A stretch of 64,000 nucleotides of DNA. It comes from G963665185 sp963665185. Lineage in GTDB: Bacteria > Desulfobacterota > Desulfovibrionia > Desulfovibrionales > Desulfovibrionaceae. Shown piece by piece: positions 8,178 to 16,645 of the stretch. Position 1 is the stretch's first letter. Each line of letters starts with the position of its first letter. Made by a program: the position numbers and the translations under genes. The stretch lies in assembly GCA_963665185.2 (NCBI GenBank), contig CAXXPO010000028.1:124001-188000 (forward strand). The letters are read 5' to 3'. Under the pieces are notes generated by a model that searched no databases, had not been told where the DNA came from, and was given only the letters and a program-made list of their open reading frames with translations.

Positions 8178-8914
8178 TACAGACCGTGGGCGGTAATGAT
8201 CTTGCGGGCCGCGGGAGTTTTGAGAAAGGCCACAAAACCGTCGGCAGCCGCGCTGTTGGGGGCGTTATGCATTTTTCCGACCCCGATGATGATTGGCTCG
8301 TATTTGCCTTCATCTGCAAGAACATAGCCGCCCAGCTTGTCGGCCACGTTCATGGCATGGGTCAGGTTGAGAAATCCCAGGTCCACTTCCTTGGCCATGA
8401 GGTAGGAAAAAACCTGGGGAATGGTGGCCACGACGATGAGCTTGTCCTCGACCTTGGGGTACAACCCGGTGTTGTCCAGATATTGTTTCCCGGCCCGGCC
8501 GTAGATGGCGTTCTTGGTATCAGGTATGGCGATGCGCCCGATTTTTTTGTCCAGAAAGGTCTCGTCTCCGGTGAATTCGATGCCTTTGGCCCAGGCGATG
8601 ACCAGCGGCCCCTTGCCGAGCGGGAGCATGGGTTCCATGTCAAGCTCGGCGGCCTCGAGGTAGTATTTCGCGCCCAGGACCAGGTCCACCTTGCCGCTGA
8701 TTTTTGCCTGCGATGTCACCCGGGCCATGTTGCCGTAGATTTTGTCCGCCTGCACACCGGATTGTTTTTCATACGCCTTGGTCAGGGCGTTGACGACCTT
8801 CTTGTAGCCCGCGCCCGATGCGATGACGAACGATTCGGCGGCAGCGGCGGGGTCGGCGCGGCAAAGTGCCAGCAGGGAAAGGATGCACAGAAGGGAAATG
8901 AGGAAGCGTTTCAT
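8177..8914 (-). CDS. Periplasmic substrate-binding protein, ModA-like (second copy)
   Basis: A 245-residue exported binding protein. The start is placed at 8914 because AAGGA lies seven bases upstream; an ATG two codons earlier is too close to that site. A hydrophobic signal peptide ends near ADPAAAA. The mature protein begins FVIASGAGYKKVVNALTKAY and shows ModA-like segments VDLVLGAKYYLEAAE, IGRIAIPDTKNAIYGRAGKQYL and KEVDLGFLNLTHAM. It differs strongly from the first ModA of the operon, so the two may bind different oxyanions or molybdate-related ligands. Confidence 0.82.
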   Translation of the reverse strand: MKRFLISLLCILSLLALCRADPAAAAESFVIASGAGYKKVVNALTKAYEKQSGVQADKIYGNMARVTSQAKISGKVDLVLGAKYYLEAAELDMEPMLPLGKGPLVIAWAKGIEFTGDETFLDKKIGRIAIPDTKNAIYGRAGKQYLDNTGLYPKVEDKLIVVATIPQVFSYLMAKEVDLGFLNLTHAMNVADKLGGYVLADEGKYEPIIIGVGKMHNAPNSAAADGFVAFLKTPAARKIITAHGL

Positions 8915-8935
8915 GTTCATGTCCTTGCATTGCTT

Positions 8936-9655
8936 TCAGCAGCAGGTTTTGGCCAGCAGGCGCTGGCAGAGCAGGGCGTGGGATTCGGTTTCCCGGCGGA
9001 TGTCGGCGTGCGTCTGGTCGGTCAGCCAGTCCGGAGTTACCCGACCATTGACAATGGGCAGGATGGCGTCGCCGAGAAATTCCGCCTCCACCAGGTCGTG
9101 GGTCACGAAGAGTACGGGAATGTCCAGATCGCCCTTGAGGGCCTTGAGTTCGCGGCGCAGGGTGTCGCGCGTGGCCACGTCCAGGGCGGAGAATGGTTCG
9201 TCCAGCAACAGGAGGTCCGGTTCCCGGGCCAGTGCCTGGCAAAATGCGCAACGCTGGCGTTCTCCCCCGGAAATCTGGTGCGGCCTTCGGTTCTCCAGGT
9301 GGCGGATGCCGAACATGTTCAGCAGTTCTCCCACCCTGTCCTCGTTCGTGGCGGCAAAGGCCACGTTTTTGCGAACATTGAGGTGGGGAAAGAGGGTGTA
9401 CTCCTGGAACACGAAGCCGATCTTGCGTTTTTGCGGCGGGGTGAATGTCTTGCGTTCCACATCCACCCAGGTGCGCTTGGAAAGGGAGATGCGTCCGCTG
9501 TCCGGTTTTTCCAAACCGGCGACAACGCGGACCAATGTGGTCTTACCCGAACCGGAAGGACCGACAATGGCTGTCAGGCTGCCACTGGGACACTCCAGCC
9601 GTACATCCAGGGCGAAATGGGGCAACTGCTTGGTGATGCAAACGTGCAGAGCCAT
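8936..9655 (-). CDS. modC: Molybdate/tungstate ABC transporter ATPase
   Basis: A 239-residue ABC ATPase: Walker A GPSGSGKTTL, Q-loop region KIGFVFQEYTLFPHL, signature ISGGERQR, Walker B LLLLDEPFSALD, and H-loop LFVTHDLVEAEF. It stops after the ATPase domain and lacks the C-terminal TOBE/molybdate-binding domain of E. coli ModC; that function sits in the divergent TunR-like regulator. The start overlaps the stop of the upstream permease by one base. It is the only ATPase in an operon with two permeases and two binding proteins. Confidence 0.92.
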   Translation of the reverse strand: MALHVCITKQLPHFALDVRLECPSGSLTAIVGPSGSGKTTLVRVVAGLEKPDSGRISLSKRTWVDVERKTFTPPQKRKIGFVFQEYTLFPHLNVRKNVAFAATNEDRVGELLNMFGIRHLENRRPHQISGGERQRCAFCQALAREPDLLLLDEPFSALDVATRDTLRRELKALKGDLDIPVLFVTHDLVEAEFLGDAILPIVNGRVTPDWLTDQTHADIRRETESHALLCQRLLAKTCC

Positions 9656-10308
9656 CAGCGCCTCCTGTTTATTTTGTTGATGATGACCAGAATCAGGAAG
9701 CTCACCGGGATGAGCGCCATGGACATCTGGAATGCATCGTTGAAACGCAGGGCTTCCACGGCTTCGAAAATAGCGATGGAGGCCACCTTGGTCTGGCCGG
9801 GGATGCTGCCCCCCACCATGAGGATGACGCCGAATTCTCCCAGACTGTGGGCGAACACCAGGATGGATGCGGCAGCCAATCCTCCGATGCTGTTGGGCAG
9901 GACCACGCGGCAGAATATCGCCAGGGGAGAAAGTCCCAGGATGGCCGCGCTTTCCAGCAGCCGCTGGTCGAGTTTCTCAAACGAGGCACGCAGCGGCTGC
10001 ACGGCAAAGGGCAGGTTGAACACCAGCGACGCCAGCAGGATGGCGGCGAAACTGAACACCAGACGTTGATTGAATGTCGCTTCCCACAATGCCCCCAATC
10101 CGCCCTGGGGTCCCATGACCACCAGCAGGCCGAAACCGAGCACCGTGGGAGGCAGCACCATGGGCAGGCTGACCAGGGCGTCGAACAGCGACTTGCCAGG
10201 AAAGCGCATGAATGCCAGCACATAGGCTATGGGAGCCGCCACAACCGGGATGCAGACCATGGTCAGCAAGGCTAGTTTTGCGGACAGATACAGAGGGAAC
10301 CAATCCAT
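9655..10308 (-). CDS. modB: Molybdate ABC transporter permease
   Basis: A 217-residue inner-membrane protein with about five to six hydrophobic helices. The ModB signature is clear: VSLPMVLPPTVLGFGLLV, then SAAILGLSPLAIFCRVVLP as the ATPase-coupling loop, and FAHSLGEFGVILMVGGSIPG. It lies six bases after the modA stop and overlaps modC by one base, so modABC is a coupled unit. It forms the channel for the oxyanion delivered by ModA. Confidence 0.92.
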   Translation of the reverse strand: MDWFPLYLSAKLALLTMVCIPVVAAPIAYVLAFMRFPGKSLFDALVSLPMVLPPTVLGFGLLVVMGPQGGLGALWEATFNQRLVFSFAAILLASLVFNLPFAVQPLRASFEKLDQRLLESAAILGLSPLAIFCRVVLPNSIGGLAAASILVFAHSLGEFGVILMVGGSIPGQTKVASIAIFEAVEALRFNDAFQMSMALIPVSFLILVIINKINRRR

Positions 10309-10314
10309 GTGCGT

Positions 10315-11058
10315 TTATTTGTATCCGTACTTGTTTTTGATTGCCTGCACTTCGGGCGAGTCCAGAAACTGCACGAATTTGGTGGCGGCATCGGCGTGGA
10401 CGGCGTCCTTGAGCACGCAGGCCGACTGAATGACCAGCGGAGCCTTTTCAATAACGGTGAAGCAGCCTTTCTTGCCCTCGTCCGTGAATACCGAGGAGTA
10501 GGCGCAGAAGCCCACGTCCGCGCTGCCGGTCACGGCAAAATGGAAGACCTGGGAAATGGATTGTCCGTACACCAGTTTTGATTGCACATCCTGCCAGACG
10601 TTTTCAGCCTGCATGGCCTTCATGGCGGCGGTGCCGTAAGGGGCGGTCTCGGTGTTGGCAATGCCGATCTTCTTTACGCCCGGAGAAAGCAACACGCTCT
10701 TCCAATCGGCCTTGCAGTTGGCCTTGTCCAGGGACCAGAGCACGATCTGCCCTCTTGCGTAGACAAACGGTTCCTGGGCCAGTCCGTCGGCAAAGAGTTT
10801 GGCCGGACGTTTTTCGTCTGCGGCCAGAAAGATGTCAAAGGGGGCCTTGTTTGTGATCTGGCTGTACAGTTTTCCGGTGGAGGCGTAACTGGCCTGGACT
10901 TCAATCCCCGTGGCCTTTTTGAAGGCCGGGATGATTTCTTCCATGGCGGGCATGAAGTTGGCGGCCTGGGCTATCAGCAGGTCGGCGGCATGTCCCGTTG
11001 CCGGGAGCAGCAGCAGAACTGCCAAAATGAAAGTGAGAAAGGGAGTGCGATGTTTCAT
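10315..11058 (-). CDS. modA: Periplasmic molybdate-binding protein
   Basis: A 247-residue exported binding protein, first gene of the operon. A signal peptide covers about residues 1-24 and ends at HAA. The mature start DLLIAQAANFMPAMEEIIPAF, the segment ASYASTGKLYSQI and the later IGIANTETAPYGTAAMKAM match ModA, including the serines that hold the oxyanion. AAAGGAG lies before the start. The 125-base gap to tunR contains the shared control region. Selectivity between molybdate and tungstate cannot be read from sequence alone. Confidence 0.92.
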   Translation of the reverse strand: MKHRTPFLTFILAVLLLLPATGHAADLLIAQAANFMPAMEEIIPAFKKATGIEVQASYASTGKLYSQITNKAPFDIFLAADEKRPAKLFADGLAQEPFVYARGQIVLWSLDKANCKADWKSVLLSPGVKKIGIANTETAPYGTAAMKAMQAENVWQDVQSKLVYGQSISQVFHFAVTGSADVGFCAYSSVFTDEGKKGCFTVIEKAPLVIQSACVLKDAVHADAATKFVQFLDSPEVQAIKNKYGYK

Positions 11059-11106
11059 GGAAATTCTCCTTTAGGGTGGAACGGTGCGTGTTGCATGCTC
11101 GTAAAA

Positions 11107-11149
11107 TTCGCTATACCAATTACACAAATGCTATGCTTTGATACGCATA
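11107..11149. promoter_or_regulatory. Candidate TunR operator/promoter region between modA and tunR
   Basis: An A+T-rich segment in the divergent intergenic gap. CTATAC (11111-11116) and CTATGC (11131-11136) recur at exactly 20 bases, two helical turns, and TATGC (11132-11136) is mirrored by GCATA (11145-11149) across eight bases. The arrangement would let one regulator control both directions. I am inferring that these are TunR sites. Confidence 0.35.
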
Positions 11150-11183
11150 AATATTCAATCCGGTCACGGGAACAGGTGAAAAC

Positions 11184-12260
11184 GTGACAAAGGTATTCTG
11201 TATGGAGCGTCCTCCCCATAAGAAACGGTTGTGCCCGAGCAAGATTTTTGTCGTGCCTGCGGATGTCCGGCATCTGACCAGTACGCAACTGGACGCGTTT
11301 TATGATGCGTTCACTGCTTGGCGGGACAAGGCCGTGCGCGCTGACAGCCTCCGCTCCCGGGAGCGGATGCGCATGTTGTTTCTTGTGTTGCGCCATAGCG
11401 GGGCGCGCCTGGGCGAAGTGCTGGGGCTGGACGACCGGACGGCCTTTGACGCAAAGCAGTCGTTGATTTCTCTGGAGCACAACGGGCAGACCCGGCAGAT
11501 ACCGTTGCCCAGGCATGTCTCCAGGGATCTGGAACAGGTGTTGGAAAGCCCCCTGGCCGCGCAGGTCCGGGGCAGTTTCTTTCATTTCGATCCAGGTTAC
11601 GTGCGCCGGATCTTTTACGCCCGCGCGAAAGAATGCGGCTTGCCCAAGGACTGTGCAACCCCGCGGGTGCTGCGAAACAGCCGGGCCGTGGGAATGCTGC
11701 GGAGCGGCGTTCCCCTGCCCATTGTCCAGGCCACGTTGGGGCAGGCATCCGCGGACCTTACCAGCATGTTTCAGGTCTTTACAGATGGGGATGCCGTTTC
11801 CATTGTGCGGCATCAGGCCATTGAGGAACTAGGCAGACGAACCAGCGCGCGCAACACGTTTGTTGGGCATGTGACCAGAATCCGCGAGGAGGCGGTCATG
11901 AGCGAGGTATTGCTGGAAACCGATAACGGCATGGAATTCTGTGCCATCATCACTACGCAGAGTCTGCATAATCTGGAATTGGAGCCGGGCATGCCTGTGG
12001 CGGCAACCATTAAGGCTCCGCTCGTCAATGTGTTCCGGCCGGGGCAGACAGGGCCGGGCAGCGCACGGAACACGCTGTCGGCAACCATTGAAAACATCCG
12101 GGACGACGGAGTCATAACGGAAATCGCAGGCCAGACCGAAACAGGCGTAAGGGTCTGCGCCCTGGTTTCCTCGCAAAGCGCCAAGGATATGGGATTGAAA
12201 ATCGGAGACAGGGCCGAGTTTCGGTTCAAGGCTCTGTCTCTGGTGCTCAACACAGTGTAG
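11184..12260 (+). CDS. tunR: TunR-type tungstate/molybdate-responsive regulator (dead tyrosine recombinase plus two TOBE domains)
   Basis: A 358-residue regulator with a tyrosine-recombinase fold at about residues 15-215 and two molbindin/TOBE domains at about 225-285 and 295-355. The recombinase arginine survives (SGARLGEVLGLD), but the usual histidines are altered (RVLRNSRA; LGQ in place of LGH) and the nucleophile tyrosine is phenylalanine near residue 196 (LTSMF). It should therefore bind DNA without cutting it. Each TOBE domain has the NTFVGHVTRI / NTLSATIENI opening. TunR proteins of sulfate reducers have this architecture and repress or activate mod/tup genes in response to tungstate. 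Start uncertain: GTG 11184 after AGGTG, or ATG 11202 after AAGGT. Confidence 0.85.
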   Translation: MTKVFCMERPPHKKRLCPSKIFVVPADVRHLTSTQLDAFYDAFTAWRDKAVRADSLRSRERMRMLFLVLRHSGARLGEVLGLDDRTAFDAKQSLISLEHNGQTRQIPLPRHVSRDLEQVLESPLAAQVRGSFFHFDPGYVRRIFYARAKECGLPKDCATPRVLRNSRAVGMLRSGVPLPIVQATLGQASADLTSMFQVFTDGDAVSIVRHQAIEELGRRTSARNTFVGHVTRIREEAVMSEVLLETDNGMEFCAIITTQSLHNLELEPGMPVAATIKAPLVNVFRPGQTGPGSARNTLSATIENIRDDGVITEIAGQTETGVRVCALVSSQSAKDMGLKIGDRAEFRFKALSLVLNTV

Positions 12261-12262
12261 AT

Positions 12263-12785
12263 AGAGGCTGTTGATAAAGGCACGATCACGGCGTTGCCTT
12301 AAAAAGCCCGAATCCTCGCGTATAGGAAATACGCGTCGGCCTCGGGTTTTTCTTGCGCCTTGTGCTCGCTCCTTTCTGAACAGCCTCTGGGTTGATAAAG
12401 GCACGATCACGGCGTTGCCGTAAAAAGCCCGAATCCTCGCGTATAGGAAATACGCGTCGGTCTCGGGCTTTTCTCGCGCCTTGTGCTCGCGCCTTTCTGA
12501 ACAGCCTCTGGGTCGGTACAGGCACGATCATGGCGTTGCCGTAAAAAGCCCGAATCCTCGCGTATAGGAAATACGCGTCGGGCTCGGGTTTTTCTCGCGC
12601 CTTGTGCTCGCTCCTTTCTGAACAGCCTCTGGGTTGATAAAGGCACGATCACGGCGTTGCCGTAAAAAACCCGAATCCTCGCGTATAGGAAATACGCGTC
12701 GGTCTCGGGTTTTTTTCGCGTCGTGTGCTCGCATCTTTTCGAGCAGCTTCTGGGGCGATAACGGCGCGGTCACGGCGTTGCCGCA
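12263..12785. repeat. 121-bp structured repeat, four tandem units plus a partial fifth
   Basis: Units repeat at exactly 121 bases: the segment TTGATAAAGG and its variants begins at 12271, 12392, 12513, 12634 and 12755. Each full unit holds a stem of about ten pairs, AAAAAGCCCGA against TCGGGCTTTTT, enclosing an inner hairpin CGCGTATAGGAAATACGCG. The first unit is bounded by a perfect 10-bp terminal inverted repeat, AGAGGCTGTT (12263-12272) and AACAGCCTCT (12379-12388). The stem base that varies is GC in unit 2, GT in units 1 and 3 and AT in unit 4, so pairing is kept. Open frames across it are artefacts of the repeat. It lies between the stop of tunR and the end of lplA. Confidence 0.95.
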
Positions 12786-12845
12786 ACCTTTCGGAAAAGC
12801 ACCCTTGCCTGCATGCCGGACACCGCAAACTCCTTTTCGCGCCTT

Positions 12846-13823
12846 TTAAAAGAAGCAGTTCACCAGAACCTGCGCATCCACCCCCAGCACGTATTGGCCC
12901 ACGTTCACGCCGTCCAGAACGCGCAACAGGTCCTCGCGTTCATGTTTGCAGTTGGTGAAAAGCGCGGCCAGATCGGCCACGGGGCGTTCTCCGAAAAAAT
13001 CACCGAAAATGCGGGCCTCCTTGATGACGCCCTTGCTCACGTCCAGATGGACTTCCACCGTGCCTCCGGTCGTGCGTGTGCTGCGGGTGAATCCGTATTT
13101 TGGAGACTGGCCGAAGTTCCAATCCCAGGTTGCGTACTTGATGTTTTCCAGTTCGCGGATAGCTTCTTTTTCCTCGGCCCGCAGGTCCATGGCGTCGGCC
13201 TCCTGTCCGCCCGACACCGCATGCATCATGCGCCGGATGAATTCGGTCACGTCCATTGGCTCGGGCAGGTGCGAGGAAATGTTGGTAACGCGCTTGCGTA
13301 CACTTTTTACGGCCTTGTCGCTGTACTTGGCGGGATTGACGCGGAGCGCGGCGGACATGTCCGCCATTTGGGCGGCGAAAAGCAGTGTGCCGTGGTGGAG
13401 TACCCGGTCTTTTTCAAGAAGCTGGGCATTGCCAGAGAATTTCTGTCCCTCGATGACCAGATCGTTGCGTCCGTCAAATGCGCAGGCAACGCCCATGTTC
13501 CGCAGGGCGTCCAGGACTGGCTCGGTGAAACGCTGGAAGTCGATGCCTGCGTGGTTCTTTCCAAGGCTCAGGAAGGTGAAGTTCACGTTGCCCAGGTCGT
13601 GGAACACCGCCCCGCCGCCGGTCATGCGGCGGATGACGGGAATGCCGTTTTCCTGCACGTATTCCTGGTCTATTTCAGCCCCGGTGTTCTGGTTTCGGCC
13701 CACGATGACTGCCGGAGCGTTGCGCCACAGCATGAAAACATCCTGATCCGCATGGCGCAACAGCCATTCTTCCGTCGCAAGGTTGAAACTCGGACGTGTT
13801 TCCATATTGTATATGTAGCGCAC
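12846..13823 (-). CDS. lplA: Lipoate-protein ligase A
   Basis: A 325-residue ligase that activates lipoate with ATP and attaches it to lipoyl domains such as GcvH or 2-oxoacid dehydrogenase E2. The N-terminal catalytic domain shows NLATEEWLL, VIVGRNQN and the hallmark RRMTGGGAVFHDLGNVNFTF, then the lysine segment GQKFSGNAQLLEKDR and HHGTLLF. A C-terminal accessory domain of about 90 residues follows. The start is placed at GTG 13823, five bases after AGGAGG; an ATG twelve codons upstream lacks such a site. It runs toward the 121-bp repeat array. Confidence 0.92.
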   Translation of the reverse strand: MRYIYNMETRPSFNLATEEWLLRHADQDVFMLWRNAPAVIVGRNQNTGAEIDQEYVQENGIPVIRRMTGGGAVFHDLGNVNFTFLSLGKNHAGIDFQRFTEPVLDALRNMGVACAFDGRNDLVIEGQKFSGNAQLLEKDRVLHHGTLLFAAQMADMSAALRVNPAKYSDKAVKSVRKRVTNISSHLPEPMDVTEFIRRMMHAVSGGQEADAMDLRAEEKEAIRELENIKYATWDWNFGQSPKYGFTRSTRTTGGTVEVHLDVSKGVIKEARIFGDFFGERPVADLAALFTNCKHEREDLLRVLDGVNVGQYVLGVDAQVLVNCFF

Positions 13824-13919
13824 ACTCTCCTCCTGTATCTGGATGCCTGGGGAATGCATCTCTTATGGATGAAATAGTCGAACCCAATTTACATGTTCCC
13901 ATTTATGAAGACAACCCGA

Positions 13920-13948
13920 TTGACAAAGGGTGCGATAGCCTTCAAACT
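13920..13948 (+). promoter_or_regulatory. Possible promoter for frdCAB-fumAB
   Basis: A consensus TTGACA (13920-13925) is followed 17 bases later by CAAACT (13943-13948), a weak -10. It lies about 140 bases before the frdC start in the divergent gap from lplA. Confidence 0.25.
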
Positions 13949-14086
13949 TCCCCAGCCTTTGAACCCTTGTGAACAGGGGCCCCCGGGGGAACCCGGAATG
14001 GGACGCGTGTGTTTTTTACGGGCCCGGGCTGACAGGTTTGGGGTATTCGTTGTTCTTTCTCTTCAATTTCTCACTGGAGGATTCGA

Positions 14087-14737
14087 ATGTCCGTCGATTC
14101 TACCATGCACGTCGCGCTTCCAAGCAAGCGGGACGCCGTATATGACTGGCTCCAGATGCTTACGGGCGCGGCACTCATACTTTTCATGTGGTGTCATATG
14201 ATCCTGGTGTCATCGGTTGTTGTGGGGCCCGGTGTGATGAACGCCATCGCCGATTTTTTCGAAGCGACCTATATGGCCCAGATCGGCGGACCAATGATCT
14301 TCCTTTGCTTTCTATTCCATTTTTTCCTGGCCGCGCGCAAGATTCCCTTTCGGGCCGACAGCCAGAAAATCGCAGCATCCCATGCCAGGATGCTGCGCCA
14401 CCGCGATACCTGGCTGTGGATCGTCCAGGTGGTTACCGCCATGGTCATTCTTATCATGGGAGCCATCCACATGTGGGTCGTGCTGACCGACCTTCCCATT
14501 ACCGCCGCCAAGTCCGCTGCCCGCATCCAGGGCGGTTTCTGGTTCGTCTTTTACCTCATTCTTCTGCCCATGGCCGAACTGCATGTCTCCATCGGGTTCT
14601 ATCGCATCGGGGTCAAGTGGGGCTTCATCAAGAGCGGGAACAGGGCTTCCGCGCACAAGGCCGAGAACATCCTTTTCGGCATCTTTATCGCCATCGGCCT
14701 GATCACGCTGATCCGTTTCATGACCTTAGCCGCCTAA
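14087..14737 (+). CDS. frdC: Fumarate reductase/succinate dehydrogenase cytochrome b subunit
   Basis: A 216-residue integral membrane subunit with five hydrophobic helices that anchors the enzyme and exchanges electrons with menaquinone. Four histidines in membrane segments, at about residues 37 (MWCHM), 78 (FHFFLA), 128 (AIHMW) and 166 (ELHVS), fit the four axial ligands of the two hemes b in Wolinella-type FrdC. CTGGAGGA precedes the ATG at 14087. Gene order C-A-B matches Wolinella. A 13-base gap leads into frdA. Direction of catalysis (fumarate reduction or succinate oxidation) is not fixed by sequence. Confidence 0.9.
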   Translation: MSVDSTMHVALPSKRDAVYDWLQMLTGAALILFMWCHMILVSSVVVGPGVMNAIADFFEATYMAQIGGPMIFLCFLFHFFLAARKIPFRADSQKIAASHARMLRHRDTWLWIVQVVTAMVILIMGAIHMWVVLTDLPITAAKSAARIQGGFWFVFYLILLPMAELHVSIGFYRIGVKWGFIKSGNRASAHKAENILFGIFIAIGLITLIRFMTLAA

Positions 14738-14750
14738 AAGGGACCACACC

Positions 14751-16598
14751 ATGCAGACATTTTATTCCGATCTTCTGGTCATAGGGGCCGGTCTGGCCGG
14801 TGAACGCATCGCCACCGAGGTGGCCGAAGCCGGATTCAGCGCTACGGTGCTGTCCATCGTGCCCGCCCGGCGTTCGCATTCTTCCGCGGCCCAGGGGGGC
14901 ATGCAGGCGGCGCTCGGCAACTGCGCCATGGGCAGGGACGACTGTGCGGACGTCCATTTTGCCGATACGGTCAAGGGGTCGGACTGGGGGTGCGACCAGG
15001 AGGTCGCCCGCATGTTCGCCGATACCGCACCCATTGAAATGCGCCGTCTGGCCCATTGGGGCGTTCCCTGGAATCGCGTTGTTCCGGGCAAGTCCTTTTA
15101 TTTCAAGGGCGGGGAAAAATTCGAGAAATACGAGGAACCGGAAAAGGAAGGGCTGATCACGGCACGTTCCTTCGGCGGTACGGCCAAGTGGCGTACCTGT
15201 TATACCTCCGACGGCACCGGCCATGCGGTCATGTGCACCATGGACAACCGTTGCGCCCAGCTCGGCATCGACGTGCGTGACCGTTGCGAGGCCATTTCCC
15301 TGATCCATGACGGAGAAATCTGTCACGGAGCCATTGTGCGCTCTCTGCGTACCGGAAAGCTGGAAGCCTACATCGCCCGTGCCACGGCCATCTGCACCGG
15401 CGGTTTTGGCCGTATCTACAAGGCCACGACCAACGCGGTCATTTGCCAGGGGGGCGGCCACATCATTGCCCAGGATACGGGCGTGGTTCCCATCGGCAAT
15501 CCCGAGGCCATCCAGTTTCATCCCACGGGCATCGTACCCACCGACATTCTGGTGACCGAAGGTTGCCGGGGCGACGGCGGAACCCTGCTGGATGTGAACG
15601 AAGAACGCTTCATGCAGATTTACGAGCCGGAAAAGGCCGAACTGGCCTCGCGCGACGTGGTTTCGCGGCGCATGACCGAACACATGCGCGCGGGCAAGGG
15701 CGTGCAGGGGGCGTACGGCGAACACCTCTGGCTGGACATCCGCCATCTGGGCGATGAACATATCTCCACAAAATTGCGCGAAGTGGATGAAATCTGCCAC
15801 AATTTCCTGGGCGTGGACCCGCGTACCCAGCTTATTCCGGTGCGGCCCACCCAGCACTACACCATGGCCGGCATCCGCACCAACAAGGACGGAGCGGCCT
15901 ACGGTCTCAAGGGGTTGTATTCGGCTGGTGAAGCCGCCTGCTGGGATATGCACGGCTTCAACCGCCTGGGCGGCAACTCCCTGGCGGAAACCGTTGTGGC
16001 CGGGGGGATTGTCGGCGCGAGGATTGCGGAATTTCTCAAGGGCCATGATGTCACCTTCAAATCCTCCCTCATCCGTGATGCAGGTCAAAAGGAGCGGGAC
16101 CGCATCGAGGCCATCGTCCGCGGCAAGCACGGCAACGAGAACGTCTACAAGGTCCGCGAGGCCATGCAGCAGGCCCTTATGGACGGCTGCTTCGTCTTCC
16201 GCAACGGCAAGGACCTGGAAGCCTGCGTCCGGACCCTGCAGGAAGTGTCCGACCGTGCCGAACGTGTGGGGCTGCGTTCCAACGGAGCCGGAGCCAACCC
16301 GGAACTGGCCGACGCCTTGAAAATCAAGGGGCAGGTCCGGCTCGCCCTGAACATTGCCGTGGCCGCGCTGGCGCGTACCGAAAGCCGGGGCAGCCATACC
16401 CGCGAGGACTTCCCGGCGCGTGACGACAAAAACTGGCTCAAGCGCACCCTGGCCTACTGGCCCGAAGGCGCGGACATGCCCAAGCTGGAATACGAAGATC
16501 CGACGCCCTATTATGAGATGCCTCCGGGCGAACGCGGATACGGCGGCGGCCAGATTATTTCCGCCGATCCCGAGTTGATCAAGGCCAAGCCGGAATAA
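14751..16598 (+). CDS. frdA: Fumarate reductase/succinate dehydrogenase flavoprotein subunit
   Basis: A 615-residue catalytic subunit. The FAD Rossmann motif VIGAGLAGERIA is at residues 10-21, and the covalent FAD histidine is at about residue 43 in RRSHSSAAQGG. The dicarboxylate site is represented by FHPTGIVPTDILVTEGCRGD and by QHYTMAGI. GEAACWDMHGFNRLGGNSLAE is the second FAD contact. The C-terminal domain ends with the usual RGSHTREDFPARDD segment. Together with FrdB and FrdC it interconverts succinate and fumarate on the cytoplasmic face of the membrane. Confidence 0.95.
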   Translation: MQTFYSDLLVIGAGLAGERIATEVAEAGFSATVLSIVPARRSHSSAAQGGMQAALGNCAMGRDDCADVHFADTVKGSDWGCDQEVARMFADTAPIEMRRLAHWGVPWNRVVPGKSFYFKGGEKFEKYEEPEKEGLITARSFGGTAKWRTCYTSDGTGHAVMCTMDNRCAQLGIDVRDRCEAISLIHDGEICHGAIVRSLRTGKLEAYIARATAICTGGFGRIYKATTNAVICQGGGHIIAQDTGVVPIGNPEAIQFHPTGIVPTDILVTEGCRGDGGTLLDVNEERFMQIYEPEKAELASRDVVSRRMTEHMRAGKGVQGAYGEHLWLDIRHLGDEHISTKLREVDEICHNFLGVDPRTQLIPVRPTQHYTMAGIRTNKDGAAYGLKGLYSAGEAACWDMHGFNRLGGNSLAETVVAGGIVGARIAEFLKGHDVTFKSSLIRDAGQKERDRIEAIVRGKHGNENVYKVREAMQQALMDGCFVFRNGKDLEACVRTLQEVSDRAERVGLRSNGAGANPELADALKIKGQVRLALNIAVAALARTESRGSHTREDFPARDDKNWLKRTLAYWPEGADMPKLEYEDPTPYYEMPPGERGYGGGQIISADPELIKAKPE

Positions 16599-16645
16599 GG
16601 CCCGACAGCCTGCAAACCGAACGTTACGCAAAAGGATACACTATA

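Noticed and set aside
8186..10069. A 627-codon plus-strand frame through the molybdate operon
   Set aside because: It crosses three well-supported minus-strand genes and shows only low-complexity translation.
12286..12773. Series of 81-codon minus-strand proteins beginning MIVPLSTQ
   Set aside because: They repeat every 121 bases with the tandem element and are by-products of it, not genes.
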